A stretch of DNA of 64,000 bases from Brasenia schreberi (GCA_036023115.1 JAYKKT010000079.1:9499001-9563000), one strand, 5' to 3'; counted from the stretch's first letter, positions 9,064-20,513 are shown. Made by a program: numbers and translations. Notes: generated from the sequence alone by a model not told the origin.

Positions 9064-12000
9064 TGTAGACGAGAAAGTTCCCGCTTCTGGTTCTTAGGCC
9101 TAAAGCGAATCTTTTCGTGTGTCTAAGTTCTAATTAAGCAAAAGGGCGTGCCAACTAGCTTACTTAAGCTAGCGAAGAGAAATTTTTAAATCTGACTCTT
9201 AACGTGGCGACTGTGAGCAAGCAAGCTCTTTTCGTCGTAGACCTTCTTGCACCGATGCGAAAGGGTGAGTCTATACGCTTAAAAATCGAGTTTTGAAATA
9301 TGAGAACCTACGAAAACATTTTGAGATGTTTAACTCGGGTTGTTTTTGTATGATTTTCAGATTTTATTTCACGTGGATTTGCACGTGCCTATGTCTTTCT
9401 TTTTTTATTCCTTTTCGGGCCTACTAGGTGTGTGTTATGAACACGTAGCCTAAGTGAGGTGATTTTGAGCGGGAGTATGGGGTTTGCTTTGATGCAATAT
9501 GCATCCTAACTCGTGGTATGGCGTATATGCAATGCAAACTCACGCAACTCCAAAGGGAAAACCCGAAATTGAAAGACAATGCGGAAGGGAAATGACTTGT
9601 AATGTAAATTGCTAAGGGAAATTGCGGAAGGGGAATTGCAAAAGGGGAATATGGCTATATCTTAAGAGTGGAAAGGCTCAATAGTGCAAGTGTGTGCCGT
9701 GTATATATGTAAAGACTACGCACACTGCTGAAACTTAAAACCCAAATCTCAAAGACATAGACGAAAGGGAAATACTTATAATATATATGGGCCCGAAGGT
9801 CGCCAACGTATTGCGTGGGTGTTGTGTATATATTGAAAGACAACTCACACGACTTAAATGAAACCCAAATATAAATTGCAATAGGCCTTAACTAAGGTCT
9901 TGGGAGTAAGAGCGAAAGCTCAATGTGTGTGAGTGTAGAATTGAAGTACTATGCACACGACATGAAATTAAACCCAAATATAAATTGCAATAGGCCTTAA
10001 CTAAGGTCTTGGGAGTAAGAGTGAAAGCTCAATGTGTGTCAGTGTATAATTGAAATACTAGACACACGACATGAAATTAAACCCAAGGAAAAATATAACA
10101 CGGCCCTTACTTGGGTCTTGCAAATAGGAGCGAAAGCTCAATGTGTGTGAGTGCGAGAATTGAAAGACAACACACACAACTTAAGCAAAACCCCATGCAA
10201 CTTAAATTATATAAATAAATCTATATCTTAAGGGCTAATTAGGCCCGTGTGTGTTCAAAATCGTGTGCCGCTAAGAGCGAGATAGGTTCAAGTGCACGTG
10301 TGTGTGGGTGTGCCAAGCCACGTTATTACAAGCGGGGGGAGATAATGCTCCGTTATTACAACCCCGTATCAAATTTAATTGAACTTAAGCAAGTCTACAA
10401 ACAAGGACCGAGTTAGGCACTTACGTATAGCTGGTCCGGAGGTGACCCTCTTGAGCTTGGGCTTGTGCGTCACCTTGGGCTGCAAGAGGGAGCTCCTCGG
10501 AAAGGCACGACAAAGGAAGGTGCTGGCCGGGTGACAAGGAAGCAGTTGTGGCGCCTTAGCGTTGGCCGGGTGATGAAAGGCAGGGTGCTGTTGTGGTGCC
10601 TTGGTGTTGAGGTAGTTAGGGAGTGTCACTAAGGTGTAGAGCAGGTACTAGGGAAGGTGGAGCTAAGGGGTGACTAGGGGCTGGTTTAAAGGAGAGGATG
10701 GAAGGCTGCGGGTGTGACAAGGTGCAGCCGGCTGTGGCTGGCTGACTAGTGGCAGGTTAGGTGGTGGTCGGCTGGGGGAGCTAGCCAGGGTGTTGGCTAA
10801 GGGATGGTTCAAGGGGAGAGGTAAGGTTGGGGATGACTAACTAGGGGTTGTCTAGGGGATGAAGCAAAGGTGGCGGGTGGTTAGGTGCAGTCGGGCAGAG
10901 ATTGGCTGAATGGAGAAGGGTGCTAGATGGCGGCGGGATGGTTGTGGTGGTGTGGTGGCTGAGAGTGGAGGGGGAGTGAAGATAGGGTGGAGTTAGGATA
11001 GGGTACTAATCGAATAAGAAAGGGAAGGTGGCGGTTATCCAAGGAAGGCAGCCGGGTGGAAGGAGGATGCAGTCGGGTGGAAGGAGTGGAGCTGGCCGGG
11101 CAGTTGTGGTGGCATGGAATGGTGCAGGCCGGGAGATGATGGTGGCATGGAGTGGTGTAGGCCGAGAGGTGGTGGTGGAGCAGGTGAGAGAAGAGATCAA
11201 GAGGAGAGGAAGGCTCGGTTGGCCCTAGATGGCTGGCTGATTTCTCAAAAACCCGCCCACTAGGGGGGGGGGGTTTATAAGGTTGGATAAAGTCGGTGGG
11301 GCTGGTTTTGAAGGGGGTGGTTTAGTGGTTAGGTGGTGGTGGTTTTGTGATAAGGTGGGCTAGATTTTTAGGGGGGGGCAGATATTTAGTTTAGGTGGTT
11401 TTAGGGATATGGTGTGCTAGGGTTTAGGTGGGGTAGTTTAGTGGTTTAGGGCTTAGCTAGGTGGGTTGGTTTTGGGGTGAGGTTTAGTGAGGTGGGTTAG
11501 GTGTTTAGGCTAGGATTAGGTTAGGATTAAGGGAAATAGGCTAGGTTTAGGGAAGGATTAGGGAGGTGGGTTAGGTGATTAGGTTGGGATTAGGCCGGGA
11601 TTAGGGAAGTGGGTTAGGTGATTAGGCTAGGATTAGGCCGGGATTAGGTAAATGGCTAGGATTAAGTGGTTTGGGTAGGTTGTGGGCTAGGGGTGGTTTA
11701 GAGGTTTAGGGTTTAACTAGGTGGGCTGGTTCTAGGGTGAGGTTTAGTGAGGTAGGTTAGGTGATTAGGCTAGGATTAGGCTAGGTTTAGGGAAATTAAC
11801 CTAGGTTTGGGGAAGGATTAGGGAAGTGGGTTAGGTGATTAGGTTGGGATTAGGCCGTGATTAGGGAAGTAGGTTAGGTGATTAGGCTCAGATTAGGGCC
11901 GGATTAGGGTGGAAGGCTAGGATTAGGTGTTTTTGGTTAGGTTTTGGTGAAGGAGCTCCCTTTGCATGGCCCATAGACCTTAACCACATCATGTTGGTGA

Positions 12001-12784
12001 AGCCCTAGGTTAGGTTTTAGCTAATTACAAGCTTAAACCCACTCAATTAGGCTAACCCACATGATTAACCCCAAACTTAAAACACATGTCAAGCTTAATT
12101 ACAACACACACTTATCTTATCCACCCCCACTCTCTCTCATGCCCATAATCCCACGTGAAATTCAAGTGGGCCCCACCTCCATTTATGAGAAGGTTATGTG
12201 GGCCATGGATATGGATATTGGATTGGATTTTTGAATCCAAATCCAAATCCAAGTCCATACAGGGGTTTGGATTGGGATCTGGATATATATGGTCCAGATC
12301 CGATCCAAACTAAACTCTGACTCCTTCGAGCTGTGTTCGAAATGAACGACTTGTGCGGGGCCTGACAGCATCAGTGCTCCGTTTGCGTTGGGTCTTCGCC
12401 AACATGATCGTCCGTCTCTATTTTCGCCTTCCGGAGATGACTTCAAAGGATGTTTTGATGATAACAGGGTCTTGGATGTTCGAGATCCTGGGGGTGGATT
12501 CAATACGAGAGTTGTTGTGCTGGGCTCGACCTGTGCTCCGGTTCTGGGCTCTCCTTAGCTTTCCTGGTCCTGTCTAGATTAGGCCAAGCTGCTTCGGGGT
12601 TTCAAAACATGTTTTAAAAGGGTTTTTAAAGCTATATTATACATTTTTGAAATACAAAGTTCAAAATATATGTACAGGGTTGCCTGGAAGGCTCCTGGGT
12701 TTGCAGACTCAAAATAGCCCTTTGGGGCTGCTTTTACAAAACCAGGTTGTTTTGAGGAATTCATGGGATTTCGGGGTGTTTATA
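9064..12784 (-). repeat. LTR shared by elements 2 and 3 (3721 bp, mosaic)
   Basis: Left end TGTAGACGAG abuts the element 2 leader; right end GGTGTTTATA (a decayed TTTACA) abuts the element 3 purine tract. The left third (to about 10300) resembles the divergent LTR at 62489, including the ATGGCTATATCTTAAGAGTGG block. The right third matches the LTR at 20519-23852. The telomere-like U3 tract is duplicated (about 11360-11660 and 11660-11940), which explains the extra length. A donor-like GTAAGT lies at 10419-10424 (minus). This mosaic is what recombination between two LTRs would leave. Confidence 0.8.
11274..11280 (-). promoter_or_regulatory. TATA box, shared LTR
   Basis: TTATAAA in element sense at the conserved position before the GC-rich leader start (GTGGGCGGGTTTTT). 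Confidence 0.55.
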
Positions 12785-13903
12785 GATGCCCTCTTTGGCC
12801 TTGTCCAAATCGATTTTTAGCAAAATATGGGATCGTCCCATATTTTTAGCAAAATCTCAATTTACAAACTCTGGTAGGAGGAGATATCACGCCAAAGGGA
12901 TTCGTTATGGAATCTGGTCCTAAATGGGATCATGTTTATGCAAGTGCCATGCGTGGAATGCAGATGACATGGGTGTGGTGCCAAGAGTGGCGACCTCCCA
13001 GAGACCAGATGTGGTCGAACTCTAGAGACTTATAAGGCCTACTGCTCCAAGTGAGCAAAATCCTATGCTGTTCGATGTTCGATTTTTCAAAATCTATTTA
13101 CAAAAATTATTTACAAAAGGGATAAGTGTCTTGAGTCTCGATCCTAAGGATCTCGAGCTCTTCGTGCTTGCCCTTGTTCGAGTCTTAACACTCGCTTATC
13201 TAGCGGAGGTTTTATAAGAAAACAAGCTGTATTTCAAATTCCTACACCTTACTCGAAACGTCGAATTCTCAAACAAGATGAAATTCAAGTAAGTAAATCC
13301 TATTTTTACATTAGGATTCCTCGAAATGAACCATGCTTTAGCTTGGGATAAGCCAGGGATGGGAAAGAGATACCACGGTCCCTTCTGAAGCGTCCCGTGG
13401 TTTGAGGCATAGAAGGCGGAAAACTGCTCTTTTTGAGCTTTTTGACCTCTTTTTCCTTTTTTTTCATCGAGGGTCTCCCTTTGGGAGTATTTTTTCTTTA
13501 ATCCCTCTTTTTCGCAAGAGAATCGATTTTCTTTTGAATTCTGGTTTCTTTCTTTTGGAAAGATACTTTGAATGGGAAATTCCTTTTTGTTGGGGCCGTA
13601 TTTTTCTGTTTGGAAGGAGAAGAGAAGAGGGGAGGACTTATCCCAAGCCTACACTCGATCCATTCCAGATCAGCCTATTTAGAAATAGCACGTACTACTT
13701 GCAAGTATCTTGCTATATTGAACTAGGCCTTTCTTTGTAAGAAGAAGAATTTTGAAATGTAACCACGATTTTTGAAGACTCCACTCTTTCACAAGTGCGA
13801 ATTCCTTCACTCAGGGTCACACGAGTTTGCCTTTGCACCTTATTTTCATGTCTCAGGGCAGCTATCCCTAAAATTTTCGAAAAACTGGAATTTAATCCAA
13901 ATC
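12785..13903 (-). other. 3' UTR and purine tract of element 3
   Basis: About 1.1 kb between the pol stop and the 3' LTR. It begins beside the LTR with the complement of GGCCAAAGAGGGCATC, the purine-rich tract expected to prime plus-strand synthesis. The rest is conserved with 27567-28742 and 47168-48340, but I see no frame kept open in all three, so I call it noncoding. Confidence 0.75.
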
Positions 13904-15219
13904 CTACACATGATACTTCTTTAAGTATTGAATATTGATAGGATCTGCTAAATTCCTGCCTTCTACATCGATCAACCAATACGAGTTGTTCGTAGTGGTT
14001 GCTCGTACAACATAGGGTCCATCCCAGTTGGGGCGCCACTTTCCTAGGGGGTGTGGGCCACGATGATGGATGGTTTTTAAGACCAGATCTTCCACTTCAA
14101 AGTGGCGAGGTCTCATGTGTTTGCTATAATGTCAGGCCATCCTTTGCACCGATGCACGAGCATGATCCATGGCAAGGAGTTGCCTCTCATCTAGCAAATC
14201 TAGTTCGGCTATCCTAGCATGCTGAAGCGTCTCTAGGGGGAGGTCGAGTGCTATGGATGTATGGAATGAATGCAGTTGGGTATGAATGGGAAGAATGGCG
14301 TTTGTGCCATAGACCAATTCGAATGGTGTGGCATTCGTGGGAGTCCGGATGGAAGTCCTATAAGCCCATAAGGCTTCATCCAGCTTCTCGTGCCACGTCC
14401 TACCCTTCTCTAAGGTTTTCTCAATTATGCTAATGAGAGTCTTGTTTGTGGCTTCGGCTTGGCCGTTGCCTTGAGGGTAGTAGGGCGAGGAGAAGTGGTG
14501 AGTTATGCCATACGTGTTGCACAACTTAACCATCCGCTCGTTCTTGAATGGGGTGCCATTATCAGACACAAGGTCTCGTGGAACCCCAAATCGAGCCAAG
14601 ATATTCGTCCGGATGAAAGCCACCACATGTTGCCCCATCACGTTGGTTAGGGAAACGGCTTCCACCCACTTGGAGAAATACTCCGTGGCTGCTAAAATAA
14701 ATCGATGCACATTCGAGGCCTTTGGAAATATTGGGCCTACTATGTCAAACGCCCACATGGTAAATGGCAAGGGGTTGACCACGGAATGCAATGCAGATGA
14801 TGGGATATGAATGCGTGCCCATGCACTTGACATGGATGACACTTCCTAACATGATCGTGGCAATCCTTCTTCAGGGTGGACCAAAAATGGCCCCCTCTAA
14901 GTATTTTCATTGCCATCATGTTGGCATTAACATGACCTCCACATTCTCCATCGTGGAACTCGTGCATCACTATCCTAGCCTCCTCTAGGTCGATACACCT
15001 AAGCAGAATGCCGGTAAAACTCTTTTTGTATAAAACCCCACCCAGAATGGTGTATCGGGTCGAAATCTTACGAATGAATGCCTTATCTTTGGATGTGACA
15101 TCCTCGGCGAATCCCCCATTTTCTAAAAACTATTTGATGTCATAAAACCAGGGTTTTTCAATAGACTCTGGGTTATTTTGGCAAATATCCAAGTCATGTG
15201 TGGATGGGTGGGGCGCATG
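13904..15219 (-). pseudogene. pol: Integrase part of pol, broken (element 3)
   Basis: Continues pol after the TGG-to-TGA stop at 15220. A zinc-binding H-x6-H ... C-x2-C region (HDGECGGH ... KCHPC) is followed by a DD35E core: FDIVGP, SDNGTPF and GQAEATNKT, with 35 residues between the second D and the E. The C-terminus has RPRHFEVEDLVLK and ends YLKKYHV; no chromodomain is seen. Damage: TAG at 15130-15132, a 1-base deletion near 14815, and CGA-to-TGA at 14132-14134. Intact integrase would insert the cDNA in the nucleus. Confidence 0.88.
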
Positions 15220-17676
15220 TCATATTTCCAAAGATCTGGTCCCTGAAATGGGATCGACCTTTGGGGCTGAACCCAAGGAGGAGAGGGCATCAGCGATGCC
15301 ATTGTCCTCTCTTCCTACGTGTGTGAGTTTACATGATTGGAAGGACTGGACCAATCGAGTGGCCAACTCGTGATATGGAAGTAGTTTTTCATTCCGTACT
15401 TGCCAAATTTTCAAAACCTGGTTTATAACAAGGAGCGAATCTCCAAAGACCTCGATGCATGATGCCCCTAGAGTTTTCAAAATTCTTAAGGCTTGTATGA
15501 GTGCTTCATACTCAGCTACGTTGTTGGAACATTCGAAATCTAAGCGGACTGCTATGGGAATCTCACCATTTTTAGGGGAGATTAGGATGACCTCAGCACC
15601 AACCCCTCGTTGGTTTCGTGCCCCATCGAAGTGCATTTTCCACACTTGGTTTTCGAAAGAATTTGCCAAAATGTGGTTTTGAAAATGGTTTTGCAATATG
15701 CCTTCATCAGGCATTTCAACGAGAGTGGGATATGCGTCCTCTAAGGGGAACTCAGCCATGTAATCTGCTAGGGCTTGCCCCTTAATGGAGATCTGGTGAT
15801 GGTATTTCAAATTATACTCCATTAGAAGGAGTTGCCATTTGCCCAATCTACCCGTGAGAATGGTTTTTTCGAACAAGTGCTTGATTGGATCAAGCTTGGA
15901 CACTATCCAGATCTCATGATCTAGGAAATAGTGTCTGAATTTCTGGCAGGCCCAGACTAGGGCCAAGCACGTCCTCTCCATGGCTTGATAATTTCGTTCA
16001 TAAGCCAAGAGGGTTTTCAAAATGTAGTAGATGGCATACTCCTTATGGGTGTCATCCTCGTATTGAGCCAACAGGGCTCCTAAAGCATTCGCATGCACGG
16101 AGATGTACAGTAAAAGCGGTTTTCCTTGCTTTGGAGGGTTCAAAATGGGGAGATTAACCAAGTATGCCTTCAGTCTATCGAAGGACTTTTGGCATTCGTC
16201 ATCCCATAAGAATTTCGTTCCCTTCCTCAACCGTTTGTTGAAGGGTTCGCATCTAGTTGCCAGATTCGATATGAATCGGCGAACGGATTGTAAGCGACCT
16301 TGGAGGCTACGGATTTGGGTGAGATTGGAGGGTGGAGCCATGTCTATGATGGCTCGACACTTAGAGGGGTCGACTTCTATTCCCCTTTGGCTCACCATAA
16401 AGCCTAGAAGCTTCCCTGACTCTACCCCGAATACAGATTTTTGAGGGTTTAGCTTTACTTTGTAAAGCCTAAGCCTTTCGAAAATCTTTTGTAAACATTC
16501 GATGTGAGTGCATCGGGTTTTGGATTTTGCCAAGAGATCATCTACATACACTTCTACGAGCTCGTGAATCTGATCATGGAAGATCGTGGTCATGGCTCGT
16601 TGGTATATTGCGCCGGCATTTTTCAAACCAAAGGGCATGACTGTATAGCAGTACGTGCCCCATGGGGTTGTGAAGGTGGTCTTACCTTGATCTCGTGGAC
16701 TTAGTTTGATTTGATTATAGCCTGAACAGCCATCCATAAACGAAAACATTTCATGATTTGCAGTACTATCGACTATCAAATCTATGTTTGGTAAAGGATA
16801 ATTATCCTTTGGAGTGGCTTTATTCAGGTTTTTGAAATCGATGCATATTCGAATTTTCCCATTGGTTTTTCGAACTACAACGATGTTTGACAACCAATCA
16901 GAATACGTAATGGGTTTTATAAATCCAGCTTTTAGCAGATCTTCTAAACCCTCTTTGACTTGCGTGTGTACATTCAGGTGTATTTTCCTAAGCTTCTGCT
17001 TTATGGGTTTTACACCTGCATCTAAGGGAAGACGATGCTCGATAATGCTGGGGTCTATGCCCGGCATGTCTTCATACGTCCATGCAAACACATCAAAATA
17101 GGTTCGTAGAAATGTAATGAATGCTAACCTTTCAATTTCATGCAAGCATGCGCCTATTTTGATGGATTTGGGATTGGAATCATCCCCCAGGTTTACTTCT
17201 ATGAAATCTCCTCCTACTGATTGGGAAGGTCTTTCAAAATCGAGAATTTTATGAAATTCTGGGAGCTCAGAAGTGGGATCTTCCTCCAGGGGATCCACTT
17301 CTGGGCTTTGATCATTCTCGTGGGCTATAGACCCGAGGGAATTTGATGTGTGGTTTTCAAAATGACCTGGTTTTGTACTTGGATTTTCAAGTGATTTCGA
17401 AAATTTTGGTCTGGCTTTGCAGACGACGTTTCTTTCGAAATACTTTTCTTTTGCCAAAGTCCTTCCAGGAGCAGCTATGTACAAAATCTTTTTGGTATTT
17501 TCTAAATTTTCGAGTTTTTTGGGTTTTTGTAAAACAAGAACCTTGGGAACTATACAAAGCACTCTATTTTCGAGTTTTTGTTTTTCCATTGTTTTTGGTT
17601 TTTCTTGTTTTTCGATTTTTTTTATTTTAAGCTTTTCAAATGTTTTTGTATTTTTAGAAAAGGGATCTTCCGTCAT
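15220..17676 (-). CDS. pol: Pol: RT, degenerate RNase H and second RNase H (818 codons, element 3)
   Basis: Longest open frame in the window. Residues 1-150 are a Lys-rich leader. RT spans about 200-480, with catalytic D315 (FSFMDG) and Y377-V-D-D380. The RT-linked RNase H (about 520-640) has ISVHANALGALLAQ where active enzymes have TDAS...GAVLSQ, so the first catalytic Asp appears to be Ser526. A second RNase H follows (680-800) with D684, E722 or E724, D746 and D796 in the expected motifs (HFDGARNQ, NNVAEYEAL, FGDSLL, DNGIADAL); an extra aRNH is a hallmark of Tat elements. The ATG lies 25 bases after the gag-pro stop in another frame. The frame ends at a TGG-to-TGA change, so integrase is lost. 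Confidence 0.9.
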   Translation of the reverse strand: MTEDPFSKNTKTFEKLKIKKIEKQEKPKTMEKQKLENRVLCIVPKVLVLQKPKKLENLENTKKILYIAAPGRTLAKEKYFERNVVCKARPKFSKSLENPSTKPGHFENHTSNSLGSIAHENDQSPEVDPLEEDPTSELPEFHKILDFERPSQSVGGDFIEVNLGDDSNPKSIKIGACLHEIERLAFITFLRTYFDVFAWTYEDMPGIDPSIIEHRLPLDAGVKPIKQKLRKIHLNVHTQVKEGLEDLLKAGFIKPITYSDWLSNIVVVRKTNGKIRICIDFKNLNKATPKDNYPLPNIDLIVDSTANHEMFSFMDGCSGYNQIKLSPRDQGKTTFTTPWGTYCYTVMPFGLKNAGAIYQRAMTTIFHDQIHELVEVYVDDLLAKSKTRCTHIECLQKIFERLRLYKVKLNPQKSVFGVESGKLLGFMVSQRGIEVDPSKCRAIIDMAPPSNLTQIRSLQGRLQSVRRFISNLATRCEPFNKRLRKGTKFLWDDECQKSFDRLKAYLVNLPILNPPKQGKPLLLYISVHANALGALLAQYEDDTHKEYAIYYILKTLLAYERNYQAMERTCLALVWACQKFRHYFLDHEIWIVSKLDPIKHLFEKTILTGRLGKWQLLLMEYNLKYHHQISIKGQALADYMAEFPLEDAYPTLVEMPDEGILQNHFQNHILANSFENQVWKMHFDGARNQRGVGAEVILISPKNGEIPIAVRLDFECSNNVAEYEALIQALRILKTLGASCIEVFGDSLLVINQVLKIWQVRNEKLLPYHELATRLVQSFQSCKLTHVGREDNGIADALSSLGSAPKVDPISGTRSLEI

Positions 17677-17706
17677 ACCTACAAAGGGAAAACACTACGG
17701 GTTAGA
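17674..17706 (-). promoter_or_regulatory. gag-pro/pol junction with acceptor-like sequence (element 3)
   Basis: CTAAC, which includes the gag-pro stop, then TTTTCCCTTTGTAG|GT and the pol ATG. The pol frame has a TAG 21 bases before its ATG, so pol cannot simply continue from further upstream in this frame. Splicing or re-initiation are the candidate ways to express it. Confidence 0.45.
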
Positions 17707-20374
17707 CTCGGAATAGGAGGTCTAAATCGTAGGTCTCTTCTAAGACAGGTTCCGGGGCACCCTTGACCCAGGTGGTCACAGGGGGTGGCTCCGACGGTAT
17801 TCGGGGAGTATAGCCGATCCCATATCGGCTTGGGTTGGCCATAGGAAGAATGGGCTCTAGGAGACCCTGGTTCTGCGCCCCTAGACTTTTGTAGGGCGTG
17901 TAGCCCATGTTTAATAACATGTTCCACGACCTTTTGTTTTTTGAGAAAGTTTGATACAAGTCGTGGTCCTGGAACATGCTATCTTCCATATCGTGCTCAT
18001 ATGGCCTCTTGTCTAGGGGCTTTGGAAATAGGGAACGCTTGGGTTTTCCTAGAAGGGTTAGAATCGGGAGGGGGCCTGCTTTGGGCGGCCCCTTCACACA
18101 TACAACCTTCCTAGGGTTGTTCAACACGAGCCGAGGTGGCTCGACCATAATTTGCCCCAGGTTAGCCTCATGGGCCTGGGAGCTTGATAAACAAGGGGAG
18201 TTTATGATCCCCTTAAGCTGTGGGTGACTCTCACCTAGGATCACTACGACCTGGTCCCTAAAAGGGATCTTGACACACCTGTGGAAGGTGGATGGCACAG
18301 CGCACAAACTGTGTATCCAGGGTCTTCCCAACAACAGGTTATAATGGAGGTGGATGTCTAGGACATGGAACACCCCCGTGTGTTCGATCCCTCCCGTTTC
18401 CATTGGGAATTCGATGGATCCTAAAGGTCTAGACACATTCCCATCGTATCCAGTGATAACGATGGGGCTTGGGTTCACTGAAGTCAAGGTGACTCCGATT
18501 TTATACGCTACATGAAGTGGAAGGATGTTGAGCCCTCCTCCACCATCGACTAGGCACCTGTCCAGAGAGTGGTTATTCAGAACCACCTCGATATGCAAGG
18601 CCTGGTTGTGGGATTCGTAGGGTCTATCTACATCATCTTCCGAGAAAGTGATGGGCGATTTTGCTCCTAATAAAGCCACTTGGGCAGACAAGGATTCCGG
18701 ACTTATGTTCGAATCAACCTTGGCCCTTTCTAGAATTTTCTCTAAGACAAGTCTATGCCTAGGCGAGGTTTTGATAAGCTCTAGGATAGACATGTGAATA
18801 GGAATCTTTGAAAGGTGGTTTTCGAAATCATAAGGATTTAGGATGACTTTGTCCTTATCTGCTTTTGGCAGACCACTAGGGATACATGCTTTTGAGGGGC
18901 CAGGCACACTGACCACCTTTTGAGCACCTTGAAGGTGCGGGGGTTGGTAGATCCTCCCGGATCTAGTGACTTGGGCGGGCCTCTTGTATAATACAAGGAT
19001 GGGCCCACAAGTAGGTCGACCAGGTTCTTGCTTTCGCGCTAGTTCCTTGGAAATGGTGAGGGTACATACCTCCTTTCCTTTCCCACTGCCACTGGCGTGT
19101 TTGGGAAAGGATTCCTTGAAGATAGCTTGAGGTGGCTCAGGTTCCGCAGTGACCTGGAGCCGGCCTTCTGCTATCAAGTTCTCAATTTTATTTAAAAGAG
19201 AGAAGCAGCGTTTGGTATCAGGGAGTTCTATCATGCCCTGGGCAAGTAAGAGGTCTAGGACCTCCGACACAGGTTGCCCCAGCGGAGTGTACTCCCGTTT
19301 TTCAACCAGTTTTTGAAAATTACGTTCTCTCTTATTTTCTATTTTTTCAAAATTTTTAGAAGTGCCCGCCATGCCTGGATCCACCCGGACATTGGCGATT
19401 TTATGGGGCTTTGCCCCTTTGTCCATCGTGGGTAGCCCGTAAGTGATGGGCTTTTCCAAGCGGGTTTTTGGAACGACACTTCCTTTCCACAAGTGATCGT
19501 ATGTCCCTTTTCGCAAGTTGGTTTCGAAAAGGGAGGCCTTTTTGATCAACTTATGGAAAGTTGAGATCTTATGGAGCGAGAGAAGGGTTTTTAACTTGCT
19601 TTTAAAGTTATCCAGGATGAGCATGACTATGCATCCTTCAGATATGGGCTCTCGCACTTGGCCCAAAAGTGACCTCCATCTTATAATGAAGGCATGTACG
19701 TCTTCGTTCATGCCTTGTTTTGTATCTCTTAAGGTATTCAGAGTCGGCGTGACTTCTACGTTGTGTGCAAATCTTTGCATGAAGCAGTTCGCTAACTCTT
19801 CAAAAGTAGCGAACTAGCTTAAGTCGTAGGAAGCCAGCCATTTGGCAGCTGTGCCTTTAAGGGATAAAGGGAACCAATACACCCATTTCATCGAGTCCTT
19901 TTTCTTCTTATGGGCTCGACGTGAGAAAAGCTACAAGTGAGACCTAGGGTCTCCCATGCCATCATACCGATGGAAGTTCGGTATTTCATCGTCACTGTCT
20001 ATTTCGTAATCCATAGGAAGGAAATCAGACAGGGCGTAGCTTATTTTCTCTTTATTCTGCCCTTTCAGCAACTGTTGTAGGGCTTTACGGTCCTTTTGTG
20101 TGAAGGACTCGTGGTATTGGTTGCCTTCCATTATGGAGGCCTCTTTGTGCTTGCGAGGTTTTTCAGATTTTTTCTTAGGCCTTTGTTCACCGTTTGATGA
20201 ACATGAATCGCCTACTTCAGCCTCTTGGCTAAGAGCATCGATTTTGGCCTCAAACTCCCTTCTCAAGTCCTCGATTTCATCTAGTTTTATTTTGTTTTTG
20301 AAAATCCTCCTAGAGTGAGAACTTGATGCGCATGAGCCTTGGCTCGACACTTCACTTGGATTGGATTTTGACAT
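17702..20374 (-). pseudogene. gag-pro: Gag-protease polyprotein with two stops and two in-frame deletions (element 3)
   Basis: One frame from ATG 20374 to the stop at 17702, interrupted by CAG-to-TAG at 19931-19933 and at 19814-19816, both in the Gag core. Compared with element 1 it lacks 75 bases (25 codons, including C402, H405 and H410 of the knuckle) and 123 bases (41 codons of the linker before protease). Both deletions keep the frame. Protease is complete (DGGGGLNILP, GYDGN, LLLGRPWIHSL). Confidence 0.9.
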
Positions 20375-20495
20375 GCTTTTCAAGCTTTTTCAAAATGTCC
20401 TAAGTACAAGCAAAGAAAACAAGTTAAAAACGACACCTCTTTGAAAATTTTTCTAAGTTCCTAACTTAAAAAAACTCGACTTTTGAAAGGCTCAC

Positions 20496-20513
20496 GTCCC
20501 ACCGGGCGTGCCA
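20496..20513 (-). promoter_or_regulatory. tRNA primer-binding site (element 3)
   Basis: Perfect TGGCACGCCCGGTGGGAC in element sense, five bases (GAGAT) after the LTR end at 20519. Confidence 0.75.

Larger units (their letters stand above)
5113..12784 (-). mobile_element. Element 2: Tat-type retrotransposon, truncated by element 1
   Basis: Minus-strand element holding, from right to left, an LTR (9064-12784), primer site, gag-pro and the first ~300 codons of pol. RT stops at 5113 where element 1 was inserted; the rest of pol should lie left of element 1, off the window. Its LTR directly abuts the 3' end of element 3's internal region, so the two share one LTR and there is no target duplication between them. 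Confidence 0.85.

Noticed and set aside
13904..17676. Endogenous pararetrovirus or chromovirus
   Set aside because: There is no movement or coat protein and no chromodomain. Integrase, LTRs and a second RNase H point to the Tat lineage.
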